The notes beneath the pieces are model-generated. The model had not been told where the DNA came from and did no database searches. It worked only from the letters and a program-made list of their open reading frames with translations. Source: CAYFYS01 sp965202905 (GTDB taxonomy: Bacteria > Pseudomonadota > Alphaproteobacteria > MPNO01). From it: a DNA stretch of 64,000 nt. The stretch spans positions 2,914,001 to 2,978,000 of the forward strand of contig OZ241868.1 of NCBI GenBank assembly GCA_965202905.1. Direction: 5' to 3'. This document shows positions 8,096-16,656 of this stretch, one piece after another (position 1 is the first letter of the stretch; every line of letters begins with the position of its first letter). The position numbers and the translations under genes are program-made.

Positions 8096-8566
8096 ATGGC
8101 CGAAAAACTGGGTATCGGGGATTCGTTCCCGAAGATTCATCTCTCCCTGATCGGCGGTGGATCGCTTGACCTGCCGGATGGGCTGGACGCGCGCTACAAG
8201 GTGATCCTGTTCTACCGGGGCCACTGGTGACCTTACTGCCGCCGGCAGTTGGCCGGCTTCGCGGAACAGAATGCCGAGCTTGAGAAACTGGGGGTCAAAG
8301 TCGTCGCGGCGAGCATCGACCCGCCCGACAAGGCCAAGGAGGTCGCCGACGAGACGCCCTTTCCGGTTGGCCACAGCGTCGGCCGGGCGACCGCTGATGC
8401 GCTGGGCTCGTTCTGGGAGGAGCGGCGCGGGCTGATCCAGCCTTCGGAGTTCGTCCTCGACGGCGGGAACAAGGTTGTCGTCTCCTCATATAGCGATGGC
8501 CCGCTGGGACGCATAGAAGGCGCCGATGTCGTCAGGCTGGTGAATTTCTACGAGTCCCGGAAGTAG
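8096..8566 (+). CDS. Peroxiredoxin-like selenoprotein (in-frame TGA decoded as Sec)
   Basis: A thioredoxin-fold AhpC/TSA-type protein of 156 residues if the TGA at 8228-8230 is read through. The reading frame before the TGA ends VILFYRGHW and continues after it with PYCRRQLAGFAEQNAEL. Cysteine homologues of this family have FYRGxWCPYC, so the TGA stands exactly at the active-site Cys, giving U45-P-Y-C48. The rest of the fold follows without further lesion (ASIDPPDKAKEVAD, PSEFVLDGGNKVV). An ATG at 8096 is preceded by CTGGAGG at a 5-base distance. A GC hairpin with a G in its apical loop starts 10 bases after the TGA. The role would be thiol- or selenol-dependent reduction of peroxides or disulfides. 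The alternative is a nonsense mutation; selA, selB, selC and selD are not in this window. Confidence 0.75.
8241..8257 (+). promoter_or_regulatory. bSECIS-like hairpin after the Sec codon
   Basis: GCCGGC (8241-8246) pairs perfectly with GCCGGC (8252-8257) around the loop AGTTG. The loop begins 16 bases after the TGA and has a G at its second position. Both features agree with the published bacterial SECIS description (short stem, G in the first two loop positions, loop about 16-37 bases downstream). It would bind SelB to recruit Sec-tRNA. Confidence 0.6.
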
Positions 8567-8586
8567 CTGCGCGTAACCACCCTGCC

Positions 8587-8618
8587 GGCGGCCGGCCCGT
8601 GTGGGCGGGCCGGCCGCC
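8587..8618. terminator. Perfect 13-bp hairpin between convergent genes
   Basis: Bases 8587-8599 are fully complementary to 8606-8618 around a 6-base loop TGTGGG. It lies 20 bases after the peroxiredoxin stop and 120 bases beyond the convergent pyruvate kinase stop. There is no T-tract on either side, so it is either a bidirectional attenuating hairpin or a 3'-end stabiliser rather than a classical intrinsic terminator. Confidence 0.45.
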
Positions 8619-8737
8619 CCACCTCCGACCGGCCCGACCCGGTCAGGATCGCCCGATGCCCGCACACGGCCTCGGCGGGTGCGTTCCGAAAGCCGAGGAC
8701 CCAGGGATAAGGAGGACAGGGATAAGCAGGAAGCACC

Positions 8738-10156
8738 TTAGTGCCCGATCCAGGCGATCCGCAGGATGTTGGTCGCACCGGGCGTGCCGAACGGGACGCC
8801 GGCGGTGATGACCACGCGCTCGCCGGCCACCGCGAACGCCTCGCGCTCGGCGATGTGGCAGGCCTTGTCGACCATGTCGGCGAAGTTGCGCACGTCCTCG
8901 GCGATCACGCACTGGACGCCCCAGGCGAGCGCCAGCTTGCGCGCCGTCGCCTCGGATTCGGTCAGCGACAGGATCGGGACCGTGGGCCGCTCGCGCGAGG
9001 CGCGCAGAGCGGTCGAGCCGGAGCTGGTGAAGGTGACGATGGCCGCGGCCTTGACCGTTGAGGCGACCTGGGCGGCGGCGGCGCTGATTGCATCCGAAGC
9101 GGTCTCTTCGGGGTCGGGGTGGACGGCGTCCATGATCGGGCGGTAGCTGCCGTCGCCTTCGACCCGTTCGATGATGCGGCTCATCATTGCAACCGCCTCG
9201 CGCGGATAGGCGCCGGCCGCGGTCTCGGCCGACAGCATCACCGAGTCGGCGCCGTCATAGACCGCGGTCGCAACATCGGAGGCCTCCGCCCGGGTCGGCG
9301 AGGGCGTGGCGATCATCGATTCGAGCATCTGGGTGGCGACGACCACCGGCTTGCCGACCTCGCGGCAGCGGCGGACGACTTGCTTCTGGATGCTGGGCAC
9401 GTCTTCGGGCGGCATCTCGACGCCGAGATCGCCGCGCGCGACCATCACGCCGTCCGACAGCGCCAGGATCTCGTCGAGCCGTTCGATCGCCGCCGGTTTC
9501 TCGAGCTTGCTCATCACCGCGGCGCGCCCGCCGATCAGCTTGCGGGCCTCGGCGACATCGTCGGGGCGCTGGACGAAGCTCAGCCCGATCCAGTCGACCC
9601 CGAGGCTCAGCCCGAATTCGAGATCGCGCCGGTCCTTGTCGGTAAGCGCGGAGATCGGCAGCACGACCTTAGGCAGGTTCACGCCCTTGCGGTCGGTGAC
9701 CCGGCCACCGACGGCCACCTCGGTGACGGCATGGTCGGCCGCCGTCTCCTGGACCACCAGGCGGATCTTGCCGTCATCGATCAGGAGCTCCGCGCCTGCG
9801 TGCAGGACCTCGAAGACCTCCGGATGGGGCAGCGGCGCGCGCGAGGCGCATCCCGGCTCGAAGGAGAGGTCGAGCCGGAAGCGTGCGCCGGGCTCGAGCA
9901 GCGTGGCCCCGTCGGCGAACTCGCCGACCCGAAGCTTCGGGCCCTGCAGGTCCATCAGGATTCCGATCGGGCGCCCGGCCCGCCGCTCCAAGGCGCGCAG
10001 ACAGCCCACCTGCTCGGCATGCTGGTCGAGGCCGCCATGGCTGAAGTTCAGCCGAAAGACATCGGCGCCGGCCTCGAACAGCGCTTCGATGATCTCGGCG
10101 GTCTCGCTCGCCGGACCCAGCGTCGCCACGATCTTGGTGCGTCTGCGCCGTCTCAC
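8738..10156 (-). CDS. pyk: Pyruvate kinase
   Basis: Catalyses phosphoenolpyruvate plus ADP to pyruvate plus ATP, the last step of glycolysis. The N-terminus RRTKIVATLGPAS and VFRLNFSHG bind nucleotide and substrate. LSKLEKP-like MSKLEKPAAI supplies the catalytic Lys, and VMVARGDLGVEMP the Mg-binding Glu/Asp. ATQMLESMI and SAETAAGAYP are also intact. I chose the GTG at 10156, which gives 472 residues, a normal length; a GTG at 10165 is possible. The frame stays open upstream because of GC bias, but that part overlaps the glycerate kinase gene. It follows that gene by about 20 bases, so the two are probably co-transcribed. Confidence 0.95.
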   Translation of the reverse strand: MRRRRRTKIVATLGPASETAEIIEALFEAGADVFRLNFSHGGLDQHAEQVGCLRALERRAGRPIGILMDLQGPKLRVGEFADGATLLEPGARFRLDLSFEPGCASRAPLPHPEVFEVLHAGAELLIDDGKIRLVVQETAADHAVTEVAVGGRVTDRKGVNLPKVVLPISALTDKDRRDLEFGLSLGVDWIGLSFVQRPDDVAEARKLIGGRAAVMSKLEKPAAIERLDEILALSDGVMVARGDLGVEMPPEDVPSIQKQVVRRCREVGKPVVVATQMLESMIATPSPTRAEASDVATAVYDGADSVMLSAETAAGAYPREAVAMMSRIIERVEGDGSYRPIMDAVHPDPEETASDAISAAAAQVASTVKAAAIVTFTSSGSTALRASRERPTVPILSLTESEATARKLALAWGVQCVIAEDVRNFADMVDKACHIAEREAFAVAGERVVITAGVPFGTPGATNILRIAWIGH

Positions 10157-10178
10157 GCCTGCCACCCGTTGAGCAGGT

Positions 10179-11432
10179 CTATAGGCCGATCGGCGTCCCG
10201 GAGCCAGCGCCAATGAGGATCGCCCGGAAATCGTTGACGTTGGTTCGGGTCGGTCCGATGACGACGAGATCGCCGAGCGCGGAAAAGAAATCGTAGGAGC
10301 GGTGACCGGCCAGCGCCGCGCGCGCATCGAGCCCGGCCCGCCGCGCGCGCACCAGCGTGTCCGGGGCGATGACCGCTCCGGCATTGTCCTCGGCGCCGTC
10401 CAGCCCGTCGGTGTCGCAGGCGATCGCGTGGATGCCCGGCGCACCGTCGAGCGCGACCGCGAGCGCCAGCAGGTACTCGGCGTTGCGCCCGCCGCGCCCA
10501 TGGCCGGGGCGGGGCAGGCTGACGACGGTTTCCCCGCCCGACAGCAATACGCCGTCCTGCGACCGGCGGGCGAGCGCCGCATGGGCGCGGCCGAGATCGG
10601 CGGCCTCGCCGGCGAGGTCGTCGCCCAGCACCGTCGGGGCGATCCCCAGCCGCCGGGCCGCTTCGGCCGCGGCGTCCAGCGCATCGGCGGCCCGCGCGAC
10701 GATCGCGAACCGCGCGTTGGGCAGCGCCTTCGGCGTCTCGCCGCCGGCGCCGGCCAGCAGCCTGCGCACCGCCTCTCCGGGCTCGATCCCGTAATCCCGG
10801 AGCACCGCGGCGGCGTCGGCGGCGGTCGTCGGATCGGCGAGCGCGGGACCGGATGCGATGGTCGCCGGATCGTCGCCCGGCACGTCGGAGATCGCCAGCG
10901 TCAGCACCGGCGCGGGCGCGGCGGCAACGGCGAGCCGGCCGCCCTTGATGCCCGACAGATGCTTGCGGACGCAGTTGATCTCGCCGATCGCGGCCCCGCA
11001 GGCGAGCAGCGCACGGGTGATCGCCTGCTTGTCGGCGAGGGTGATGCCGGGGCCCGGCCTGCTCAGCAGCGCCGAGCCCCCGCCGGAGACCAGGCAGACC
11101 ACGAGATCGTCGGCGCCGAGCCCCGAGACCGTGCCCAGCGCGCGCCCGGCCGCGAGGACGGCGGCGTCATCGGGCGCCGGATGGCCGGCCTCCATCACCT
11201 CGATCCGCCGGCAGCGCACGGCGTGGCCGTAGCGCGTGACCGCGAAGCCGGAGACCGGACCCGGCCAGCGGTCCTCGAAGGCGCGCGCCATCGAGGCGGC
11301 GGCCTTGCCGAAGCCGATCACGACCGTCCGGCCCTGCGGCGGCGCGGGCAGATGGGCCGGCAGCACGGCTTCGGGGCTCGCCGCGGCCACCGCGGTCTCG
11401 AACAGGTGGCGCAGGATCTCCGCCGGGTTCAT
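10179..11432 (-). CDS. gckA: Glycerate 2-kinase (MOFRL family, TtuD/GckA type)
   Basis: A 417-residue member of the DUF4147/MOFRL family, which phosphorylates D-glycerate to 2-phosphoglycerate; older annotations call it hydroxypyruvate reductase. The glycine-rich VVIGFGKAAASMARAFE, the substrate-site motif LVCLVSGGGSALL, the catalytic Lys region INCVRKHLSGIKGGRLA, and the MOFRL-domain GGRNAEYLLALA with CDTDGLDGAEDNAG are all visible. It lies immediately upstream of pyk on the same strand, so glycerate entering as 2-phosphoglycerate would feed pyruvate through enolase and pyruvate kinase. That pairing is common in proteobacteria. Confidence 0.92.
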   Translation of the reverse strand: MNPAEILRHLFETAVAAASPEAVLPAHLPAPPQGRTVVIGFGKAAASMARAFEDRWPGPVSGFAVTRYGHAVRCRRIEVMEAGHPAPDDAAVLAAGRALGTVSGLGADDLVVCLVSGGGSALLSRPGPGITLADKQAITRALLACGAAIGEINCVRKHLSGIKGGRLAVAAAPAPVLTLAISDVPGDDPATIASGPALADPTTAADAAAVLRDYGIEPGEAVRRLLAGAGGETPKALPNARFAIVARAADALDAAAEAARRLGIAPTVLGDDLAGEAADLGRAHAALARRSQDGVLLSGGETVVSLPRPGHGRGGRNAEYLLALAVALDGAPGIHAIACDTDGLDGAEDNAGAVIAPDTLVRARRAGLDARAALAGHRSYDFFSALGDLVVIGPTRTNVNDFRAILIGAGSGTPIGL

Positions 11433-11493
11433 CGGCCTGGCCGGCCCGTCGGGCGCGGTGCGCCGAACCTCTGGATCGTGCCGACCGCCTTGC

Positions 11494-12786
11494 TCAGCGG
11501 TCGACTCCGGGCTCGACCGCGGCGCTGCCGGGCGGACAGACCCGGATCAGAGTGATCTGGTTGCGCTGACGGCGGACGATCTCGAAGCGGAACCCGTGGA
11601 AGACGAAGATCTGGCCGATTTCGGGGATGATCTTGGCGCCGTGGATGACCAGCCCGGCGATGGTTGCCGCCTCCCGGTCCGGCAGCGTCCATTCGAAGCG
11701 GCGGTTGAGGTCTCGCACCGTCACGTCGCCCTCGATCAGGTAGGCGCCGTCGCGCTGCGGCCGAACCCCGATCGGGACGACATCGTGCTCGTCGGCGATA
11801 TCGCCGACGATCTCCTCGATGACGTCCTCCAGCGTGATGATGCCCATCAGCGAGCCGTACTCGTCCACGACCAGCGCGAAGTGCTCGTGCCGGCGACGGA
11901 ACGCCTGGAGCTGATCGAACAGCGTCGTGGACTCGGGCACGAACCACGGATCGGCCATGATCCCGTCGATTTCCAGCGAATCGAGGTTGCCCTCGTGGGT
12001 ACGCACGGCGCGCGCGAGCGCCTTGGCGTGGAGCACGCCGACGATGTTGTCGGCCTGGCCGCGCCACAGCGGGATCCGCGTATAGGGGCTGCGCAGCGCT
12101 TCGTCGACGATCGTGGAGACCGGCAGGTCGGCATCGAGCGCCACCACGTCCTTGCGGTGGCGCATGACCATCTCGACCTCCACGGCGTCGAGATCGAGGA
12201 TGCTGCGCAACATCGCCCGCTCATGCGGCGCGGTCTCCTGGCCGGAATGGAGTTCGATCGCCCCGCGCAGCTCCTCCAGCGCGCGGGTGCGCTCTTCGTC
12301 CTCGCGCGAGTACATGCCGAGCGCGGTCAGGATGGCCCGGATGACCACCTGGAAGCCGTCGGCGACCGGCCCCAGCACCGCGACCAGGACCCGGAAGACC
12401 GGCGCCAGCACGAGGGCGACGCGATCGGGGTTCTGCAAGGCATAGGTCTTGGGCAGGATCTCGCCGAAGACCAGCACCAGGAGCGTCATGGCGATGGTCG
12501 CGTAGGCGACCCCGGCCTCGCCCGCCAACGAGATCAGAACGCTGGTCGCCAGCGCCGAGGCCAGGATGTTGACCAGGTTGTTGCCCAGCAGGATCGTGCC
12601 GATCATCCGGTCCTTGCGCTCGCGCAGCCGGTTGACGATGCCCGCGCGGTGCTCGCCCTTGCGCTCGAGCTGGTGCATGCGCGGGCGGGAGGCCGCGGTG
12701 AGCGCGGTCTCGGAGCCCGAGAAGAAGGCCGATAACAGCAACAGCACGGCGATTGCCCCGAGCGTCGCGATCATTGCCGTCGTCAT
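11494..12786 (-). CDS. HlyC/CorC family transporter (CNNM-CBS-CorC)
   Basis: A 430-residue inner-membrane protein with an N-terminal DUF21/CNNM membrane domain (first segment IATLGAIAVLLLLSAFFSGS, then SETALTAASR; two to three further hydrophobic segments up to about residue 190). A CBS pair follows (IPLWRGQADNIVGVLHAKAL, FALVVDEYGSLMGIITLEDVIEEIVGDI), then a C-terminal CorC_HlyC domain. The family is linked to magnesium/cobalt efflux or ion homeostasis; the older 'hemolysin' name is misleading. Its position next to aroB-aroK is a recurrent alphaproteobacterial arrangement. The ligand and transported ion cannot be read from sequence. Confidence 0.9.
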   Translation of the reverse strand: MTTAMIATLGAIAVLLLLSAFFSGSETALTAASRPRMHQLERKGEHRAGIVNRLRERKDRMIGTILLGNNLVNILASALATSVLISLAGEAGVAYATIAMTLLVLVFGEILPKTYALQNPDRVALVLAPVFRVLVAVLGPVADGFQVVIRAILTALGMYSREDEERTRALEELRGAIELHSGQETAPHERAMLRSILDLDAVEVEMVMRHRKDVVALDADLPVSTIVDEALRSPYTRIPLWRGQADNIVGVLHAKALARAVRTHEGNLDSLEIDGIMADPWFVPESTTLFDQLQAFRRRHEHFALVVDEYGSLMGIITLEDVIEEIVGDIADEHDVVPIGVRPQRDGAYLIEGDVTVRDLNRRFEWTLPDREAATIAGLVIHGAKIIPEIGQIFVFHGFRFEIVRRQRNQITLIRVCPPGSAAVEPGVDR

Positions 12787-12829
12787 GGCTTTCTATCCGG
12801 GCGCCGTTGGATATCGGTGGGCGGAGGAC

Positions 12830-13939
12830 TCAGGCGGCCAGACTCCGCGCGAGCAGGGCTTCGACCGCCTGGGTCTCGACGTCGGCGGTCACGAACGCCC
12901 GGCCGACCCCGCGGGCGAGAACCAGCGTGATCCGGCCCTGGCGGACTTTCTTGTCCTGCCGCATGAAGGCAAGAAGCTCCCGGGCTGCGCCGGGTGGGAC
13001 GCCGATGTCGCCGGGGCTGGTCGGCAGGCCGACCGATTCCAGATGGCGCCGAACGCGGCCGGGCGCGTCCGCCGCGCACAGACCGAGCGCCGCGGAAAGC
13101 TCGAAGGCCATCACCATGCCGACGGCGACCGCCTCGCCGTGCAGCAGGGCGGAGCCGTAGCCGGCGGCCGCTTCCAGCGCATGGCCGAAGGTGTGGCCCA
13201 AATTGAGCAGCGCCCGCGCGCCGGCCTCCCGCTCGTCGCCGGCGACGATTCTTGCCTTGGCCGTGCAGCTCTTGACGACCGCGCGTCGGCGGGCTTCGCG
13301 GTCGCCTTCGATCATGCCGGCGCCGTGGCGCTCCAGCCAGCCGAAGAAGTCCGGATCGTCGATCAGCCCGTACTTCACGACCTCGGCATAGCCGGCCAGA
13401 CGCTCGCGCCGGGAGAGCGTCTCCAGCGCGCCGATATCGGCGAGAACCAGCCGCGGCTGGTAGAAGGCGCCGACCAGATTCTTGCCGTGGACCGTGTTGA
13501 TCGCGGTCTTGCCGCCGACCGCGCTGTCGACCTGGGCGAGCAGGGTGGTCGGGATCTGCACCAGACCGACGCCGCGTAACACCAGGCCGGCGGCCACGCC
13601 GGCGATATCGCCGATCACCCCGCCGCCCAGCGCGATCACGGTCGAGCCGCGTTCGGGGCGCCGGTCGAGTATCGCCCCGATCAGCCGCTCCAGGTGGGCG
13701 AAGTCCTTGGTCGCCTCGCCGGCCGGCAGGACGATGGCCGAATGGTCCAGCCCGGCGGCCTCGAGCGAGGCCTCGAGCCGGTCGAGATACAGCCCGGCGA
13801 CGGTCTCGTCGGTGACGATGAAGGCGCGTGCGCCAGCGCAGATCGGCCTCAGACGCCGGCCGGCGCCGGCGATGAGGTTCTCGCCCACCAGGATGTCGTA
13901 GGACCGCTCGCCGAGTGCGACCCGAACGGTCTCGATCAT
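12830..13939 (-). CDS. aroB: 3-dehydroquinate synthase
   Basis: Second step of the shikimate pathway: DAHP to 3-dehydroquinate, NAD- and metal-dependent, cytosolic. Typical signatures are IALGGGVIGDIAGVAAGLVLRG (NAD-binding glycine stretch), VQIPTTLLAQVDSAVGGKTAIN, GKNLVGAFYQP and the metal-site His of LLNLGHTFGHALE. The length of 369 residues is normal. It overlaps the upstream aroK by 4 bases (ATGA), so the two are translationally coupled, with the CorC-type gene downstream. Confidence 0.96.
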   Translation of the reverse strand: MIETVRVALGERSYDILVGENLIAGAGRRLRPICAGARAFIVTDETVAGLYLDRLEASLEAAGLDHSAIVLPAGEATKDFAHLERLIGAILDRRPERGSTVIALGGGVIGDIAGVAAGLVLRGVGLVQIPTTLLAQVDSAVGGKTAINTVHGKNLVGAFYQPRLVLADIGALETLSRRERLAGYAEVVKYGLIDDPDFFGWLERHGAGMIEGDREARRRAVVKSCTAKARIVAGDEREAGARALLNLGHTFGHALEAAAGYGSALLHGEAVAVGMVMAFELSAALGLCAADAPGRVRRHLESVGLPTSPGDIGVPPGAARELLAFMRQDKKVRQGRITLVLARGVGRAFVTADVETQAVEALLARSLAA

Positions 13940-14505
13940 GATCCGGCGGCCTGCGGCGCGCGTTCGGCGAGATGCGCCCTGATCGCTTCGTCTACGCGCA
14001 CGACCGTAGCCGCCGGCGCCTCGTCGGCGGTCTTCACGACGATGTCCGCCTCGGCGTAGACCGGATAGCGCTCGGCGATCAGGCGCTCAAGCACCTTGCG
14101 CGGCGTGTCCTCCTTCAACAGCGGCCGGTCGTCGCGCCGGCGGACGCGCTGCAGCAGCAGCTCGATATCGGCCTGGAGCCAGACCGAGACCGCCCGGGCG
14201 CGGATCCGCGCCCGCGTCTCGGGATCCATGAACGCGCCGCCGCCGGCGGCCAGAACCTGGCCCGGCCGGTCGAGCAGCCGGGCGATGACCCGCCGCTCGC
14301 CGTTGCGGAACTCCTCTTCGCCGTAGATCTCGAAAATATCCTGGATCGAGCAGCCGGCGGCGGCCTCGATCTCGGCGTCGGCGTCACAGAACGGCAGGTC
14401 GTAGAGACGGGCCAGCTCGCGGCCGATACGGCTCTTGCCGGCTCCCATCAGCCCGACCAGGACGATCGTCTTGTCGGCCGCGGCGGCGGCTGTTTGCGTA
14501 TTCAA
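13936..14505 (-). CDS. aroK: Shikimate kinase
   Basis: Phosphorylates shikimate with ATP in aromatic amino acid synthesis. The Walker A motif is VLVGLMGAGKSRIGRELA; the shikimate-binding Asp and Arg lie in FCDADAEIEAAAG and FRNGERRVI; the glycine-rich AAGGGAFMDP and the lid RRDDRPLL are also present. At 189 residues it is a full-length AroK. It is the first gene of the aroK-aroB-corC group and is divergent from a small membrane-protein gene at 14640, with about 130 bases between them for promoters. Confidence 0.95.
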   Translation of the reverse strand: MNTQTAAAAADKTIVLVGLMGAGKSRIGRELARLYDLPFCDADAEIEAAAGCSIQDIFEIYGEEEFRNGERRVIARLLDRPGQVLAAGGGAFMDPETRARIRARAVSVWLQADIELLLQRVRRRDDRPLLKEDTPRKVLERLIAERYPVYAEADIVVKTADEAPAATVVRVDEAIRAHLAERAPQAAGS

Positions 14506-14639
14506 ATCCGAACCGCCCCGGCGCCGCGGACCGGCGCCGCAAATTTGCCGTAGTCACGCATTATCGACCAAATATAGAATGATCCGGTCTTGTTGTCGCG
14601 GAGATCCGGGAAGCTGGGGTGACCGCGGCATACACGGGG

Positions 14640-14813
14640 ATGTCGTCGGTGTTTACTCGAAGGGCAAACCAAAAGACGCGCAGGGTCTCAACCATCGTCC
14701 TGTGCGTGGCGGTTGTCGTGGCGGGCGGCGCGGTCCTTGTCGCCTCGATCGAAATACCGCCGCCCTCCCGGAATGTCGAGAAGGTCATCCCGGATGACCA
14801 GTTGCCGCGCTAA
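14640..14813 (+). CDS. Small single-pass membrane protein
   Basis: A 57-residue protein: a basic leader with RRANQKTRR, then one hydrophobic segment STIVLCVAVVVAGGAVLVAS, then a short soluble tail ending EKVIPDDQLPR. The N-terminal charge favours the tail being outside the cytoplasm. The next gene starts inside its last codons (14794) in another frame, so the two are probably translated together. I recognise no family with certainty. The orientation, between aroK and xerD, matches small conserved proteins seen at this place in related genomes, which is an inference from memory. Confidence 0.6.
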   Translation: MSSVFTRRANQKTRRVSTIVLCVAVVVAGGAVLVASIEIPPPSRNVEKVIPDDQLPR

Positions 14814-16656
14814 GGTGGCCGGCGAACGAATCGCTGTCGCCCTGGGTCTGCTGGCCGCGCTCGCCGCGTTCGGCGGGGCCGCCGCATCGGCCGCCAGCGC
14901 CCAGATCGCCCAGGCCGCCCAGGTCGGTCCGCCCCGGCAGTTGACGCCGCCGGTGCGGCGGACCTCGCCCCGTCCCACCGCTTCGGAATCCGCCCCGCGC
15001 CGGACGCAGCCGCCGCCCTCCGCGCTCGCCGTTCCGGCGCCGCCGCCGGGGACGCGCGTCAGGCGCGAGATCGATGTGGTGACCCTGACCGCGCCGGACC
15101 CGGCCTCGGTCGGGCTGATCGGCGAGACCGAAGGAGGGCTGGGCGTCTCGCTGTGGCGCGGCACCGAACGCGCTCTGGTGGAGACTCTGTTGCCCCGGCT
15201 GCCGATCAAGACCTCCTCGCGCGCGGCCCGCAGGCTGGCGGTCAGGCTGCTGACCAGCCGCGCTGAGGCGCCGAGCGGGCCTTCGCAGGGCTCCAACATG
15301 CTGGCCTTGCGGGTCGAGCGCCTGGTCGCGCTGGGCGAGGTCGCCGCGGCGAGTCGGCTTGCCTCCCTGGCCCCGGTCGATCAGACCGACCAGAGCTTGG
15401 CGAGGGCGGCGGTCGAGGCTCTGTTCCTGCAGAACAACAATGCCGGAGCCTGCCAACGGATCCGCCTCGACGCGCGCCAGTTCAAGAAAGACTATTGGCA
15501 GAGGGCCCGCGCTTTCTGCCTGATGCTGTCCGGAGACCGCTTGCGGGCCGGGATCGTCGTCGACATCCTGCGCGAGCGCGGCGGCAAGACACCGGAGACG
15601 TTCTTCGCGCTTATGGAAGCTTTGGCCGGCGGCGAGGAGGCCGACATCAAGAGCCTGTCGGACCCGTCGGGGCTCGACCTCGCGATGATGCGGGTAGCCA
15701 ATGCCCGGCTTCCCGCCGATGTCCTGAGCTCCGACCGGCCGGCGGTGCTGCGTGGGGTGGTCGACAGCCCCAACGCGGACCTCGATCTGCGCCTGATCGC
15801 GGCCGAGCGCGCCTACGGCTACGGCGCGATCGACGCCGAGACGCTGGGCGAGCTCTATAGCTCGGTGCCGTTCGATGACGACACACTGGCCCAGCCGATG
15901 ACCGCCGCGGAAACCGATTGGGGACCGCGCGGCCGGGCCCTGCTGCTGCGCGGCGCCCGTTCGGCCAGCGCCGCCGCAGCCAGGGCGGAGTTGCTGCGGC
16001 AGGCCTACGAACTTGCCCGCGAGAAGGGCGGCTGGGACGCGCTGCTCGGCGCCAGCGTGCCGCTGCTTAAGACCATTGAGCCCGCGCCCGACCTGTTGTG
16101 GTTCGCCCGTGATGCCGGGCTGGCGCTGTTGTCCGCGGGCGATGTCGACCGCGCACGGATCTGGCTGGATCTCGCCGCGGCCGATAGCGACCGGGCGCGC
16201 GAGGCGATGATCCGGCTCTGGGCCATCGGCCGGTTCGTCGTCCCGCCCGGCGCGCCGGCGGCGATCGATCCGGCGCCGTTCGCCGCCTGGTTGCGCGCCG
16301 TCAAGGCGAGCGACAGCGAAGAGGGCCGGGCGAAGGCGATCCTGCTGATGTCGCTGCTCGAAGCCCAGGGCGGCACGACGGAGCCAGGACGCTGGGCGAC
16401 GCTGCTTGCGGCGTCGGGCTCCATTGCCGGGGGAACCGGCCCCGACATCGCCTGGAGGAATGCGCTGGATGAGGCGGCCGACGCCAGCCGGGTCGGCGAA
16501 ACGGTGCTGATCGCCTTGCTCGGCCTTGCCAACGCGCGGGATGGCCGCGCCGACACCGCGACCATCCACGCGGCCATCGATGGGTTGCGCCGGGTCGGGC
16601 TGAGCCGGGAAGCGCGCTCGCTGGCGCTCGAGGCCGCCGTTGCCAACGGGCTGTGA
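14794..16656 (+). CDS. Secreted alpha-helical protein of unknown function
   Basis: A 620-residue protein with an N-terminal signal peptide (hydrophobic AVALGLLAALAAFGGAAASAA, likely cleavage near ASAQ). A proline-rich linker of about 60 residues follows, then a long alpha-helical, Ala/Leu/Arg-rich body resembling TPR-like helical repeats, without a catalytic motif that I can see. I chose the ATG at 14794 because GAGAAGG lies 8 bases upstream; a GTG at 14815 is possible. It overlaps the small membrane protein before it and the xerD start after it (TGATG), indicating one operon. A periplasmic scaffold role is a guess only. Confidence 0.75.
   Translation: MTSCRAKVAGERIAVALGLLAALAAFGGAAASAASAQIAQAAQVGPPRQLTPPVRRTSPRPTASESAPRRTQPPPSALAVPAPPPGTRVRREIDVVTLTAPDPASVGLIGETEGGLGVSLWRGTERALVETLLPRLPIKTSSRAARRLAVRLLTSRAEAPSGPSQGSNMLALRVERLVALGEVAAASRLASLAPVDQTDQSLARAAVEALFLQNNNAGACQRIRLDARQFKKDYWQRARAFCLMLSGDRLRAGIVVDILRERGGKTPETFFALMEALAGGEEADIKSLSDPSGLDLAMMRVANARLPADVLSSDRPAVLRGVVDSPNADLDLRLIAAERAYGYGAIDAETLGELYSSVPFDDDTLAQPMTAAETDWGPRGRALLLRGARSASAAAARAELLRQAYELAREKGGWDALLGASVPLLKTIEPAPDLLWFARDAGLALLSAGDVDRARIWLDLAAADSDRAREAMIRLWAIGRFVVPPGAPAAIDPAPFAAWLRAVKASDSEEGRAKAILLMSLLEAQGGTTEPGRWATLLAASGSIAGGTGPDIAWRNALDEAADASRVGETVLIALLGLANARDGRADTATIHAAIDGLRRVGLSREARSLALEAAVANGL

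Noticed and set aside
8249..8566. A separate gene starting with GTG just after the TGA in the peroxiredoxin
   Set aside because: No ribosome-binding site precedes it and it would lack the active-site strand. The conserved motif reads straight through the TGA, so one gene with Sec is the simpler reading.
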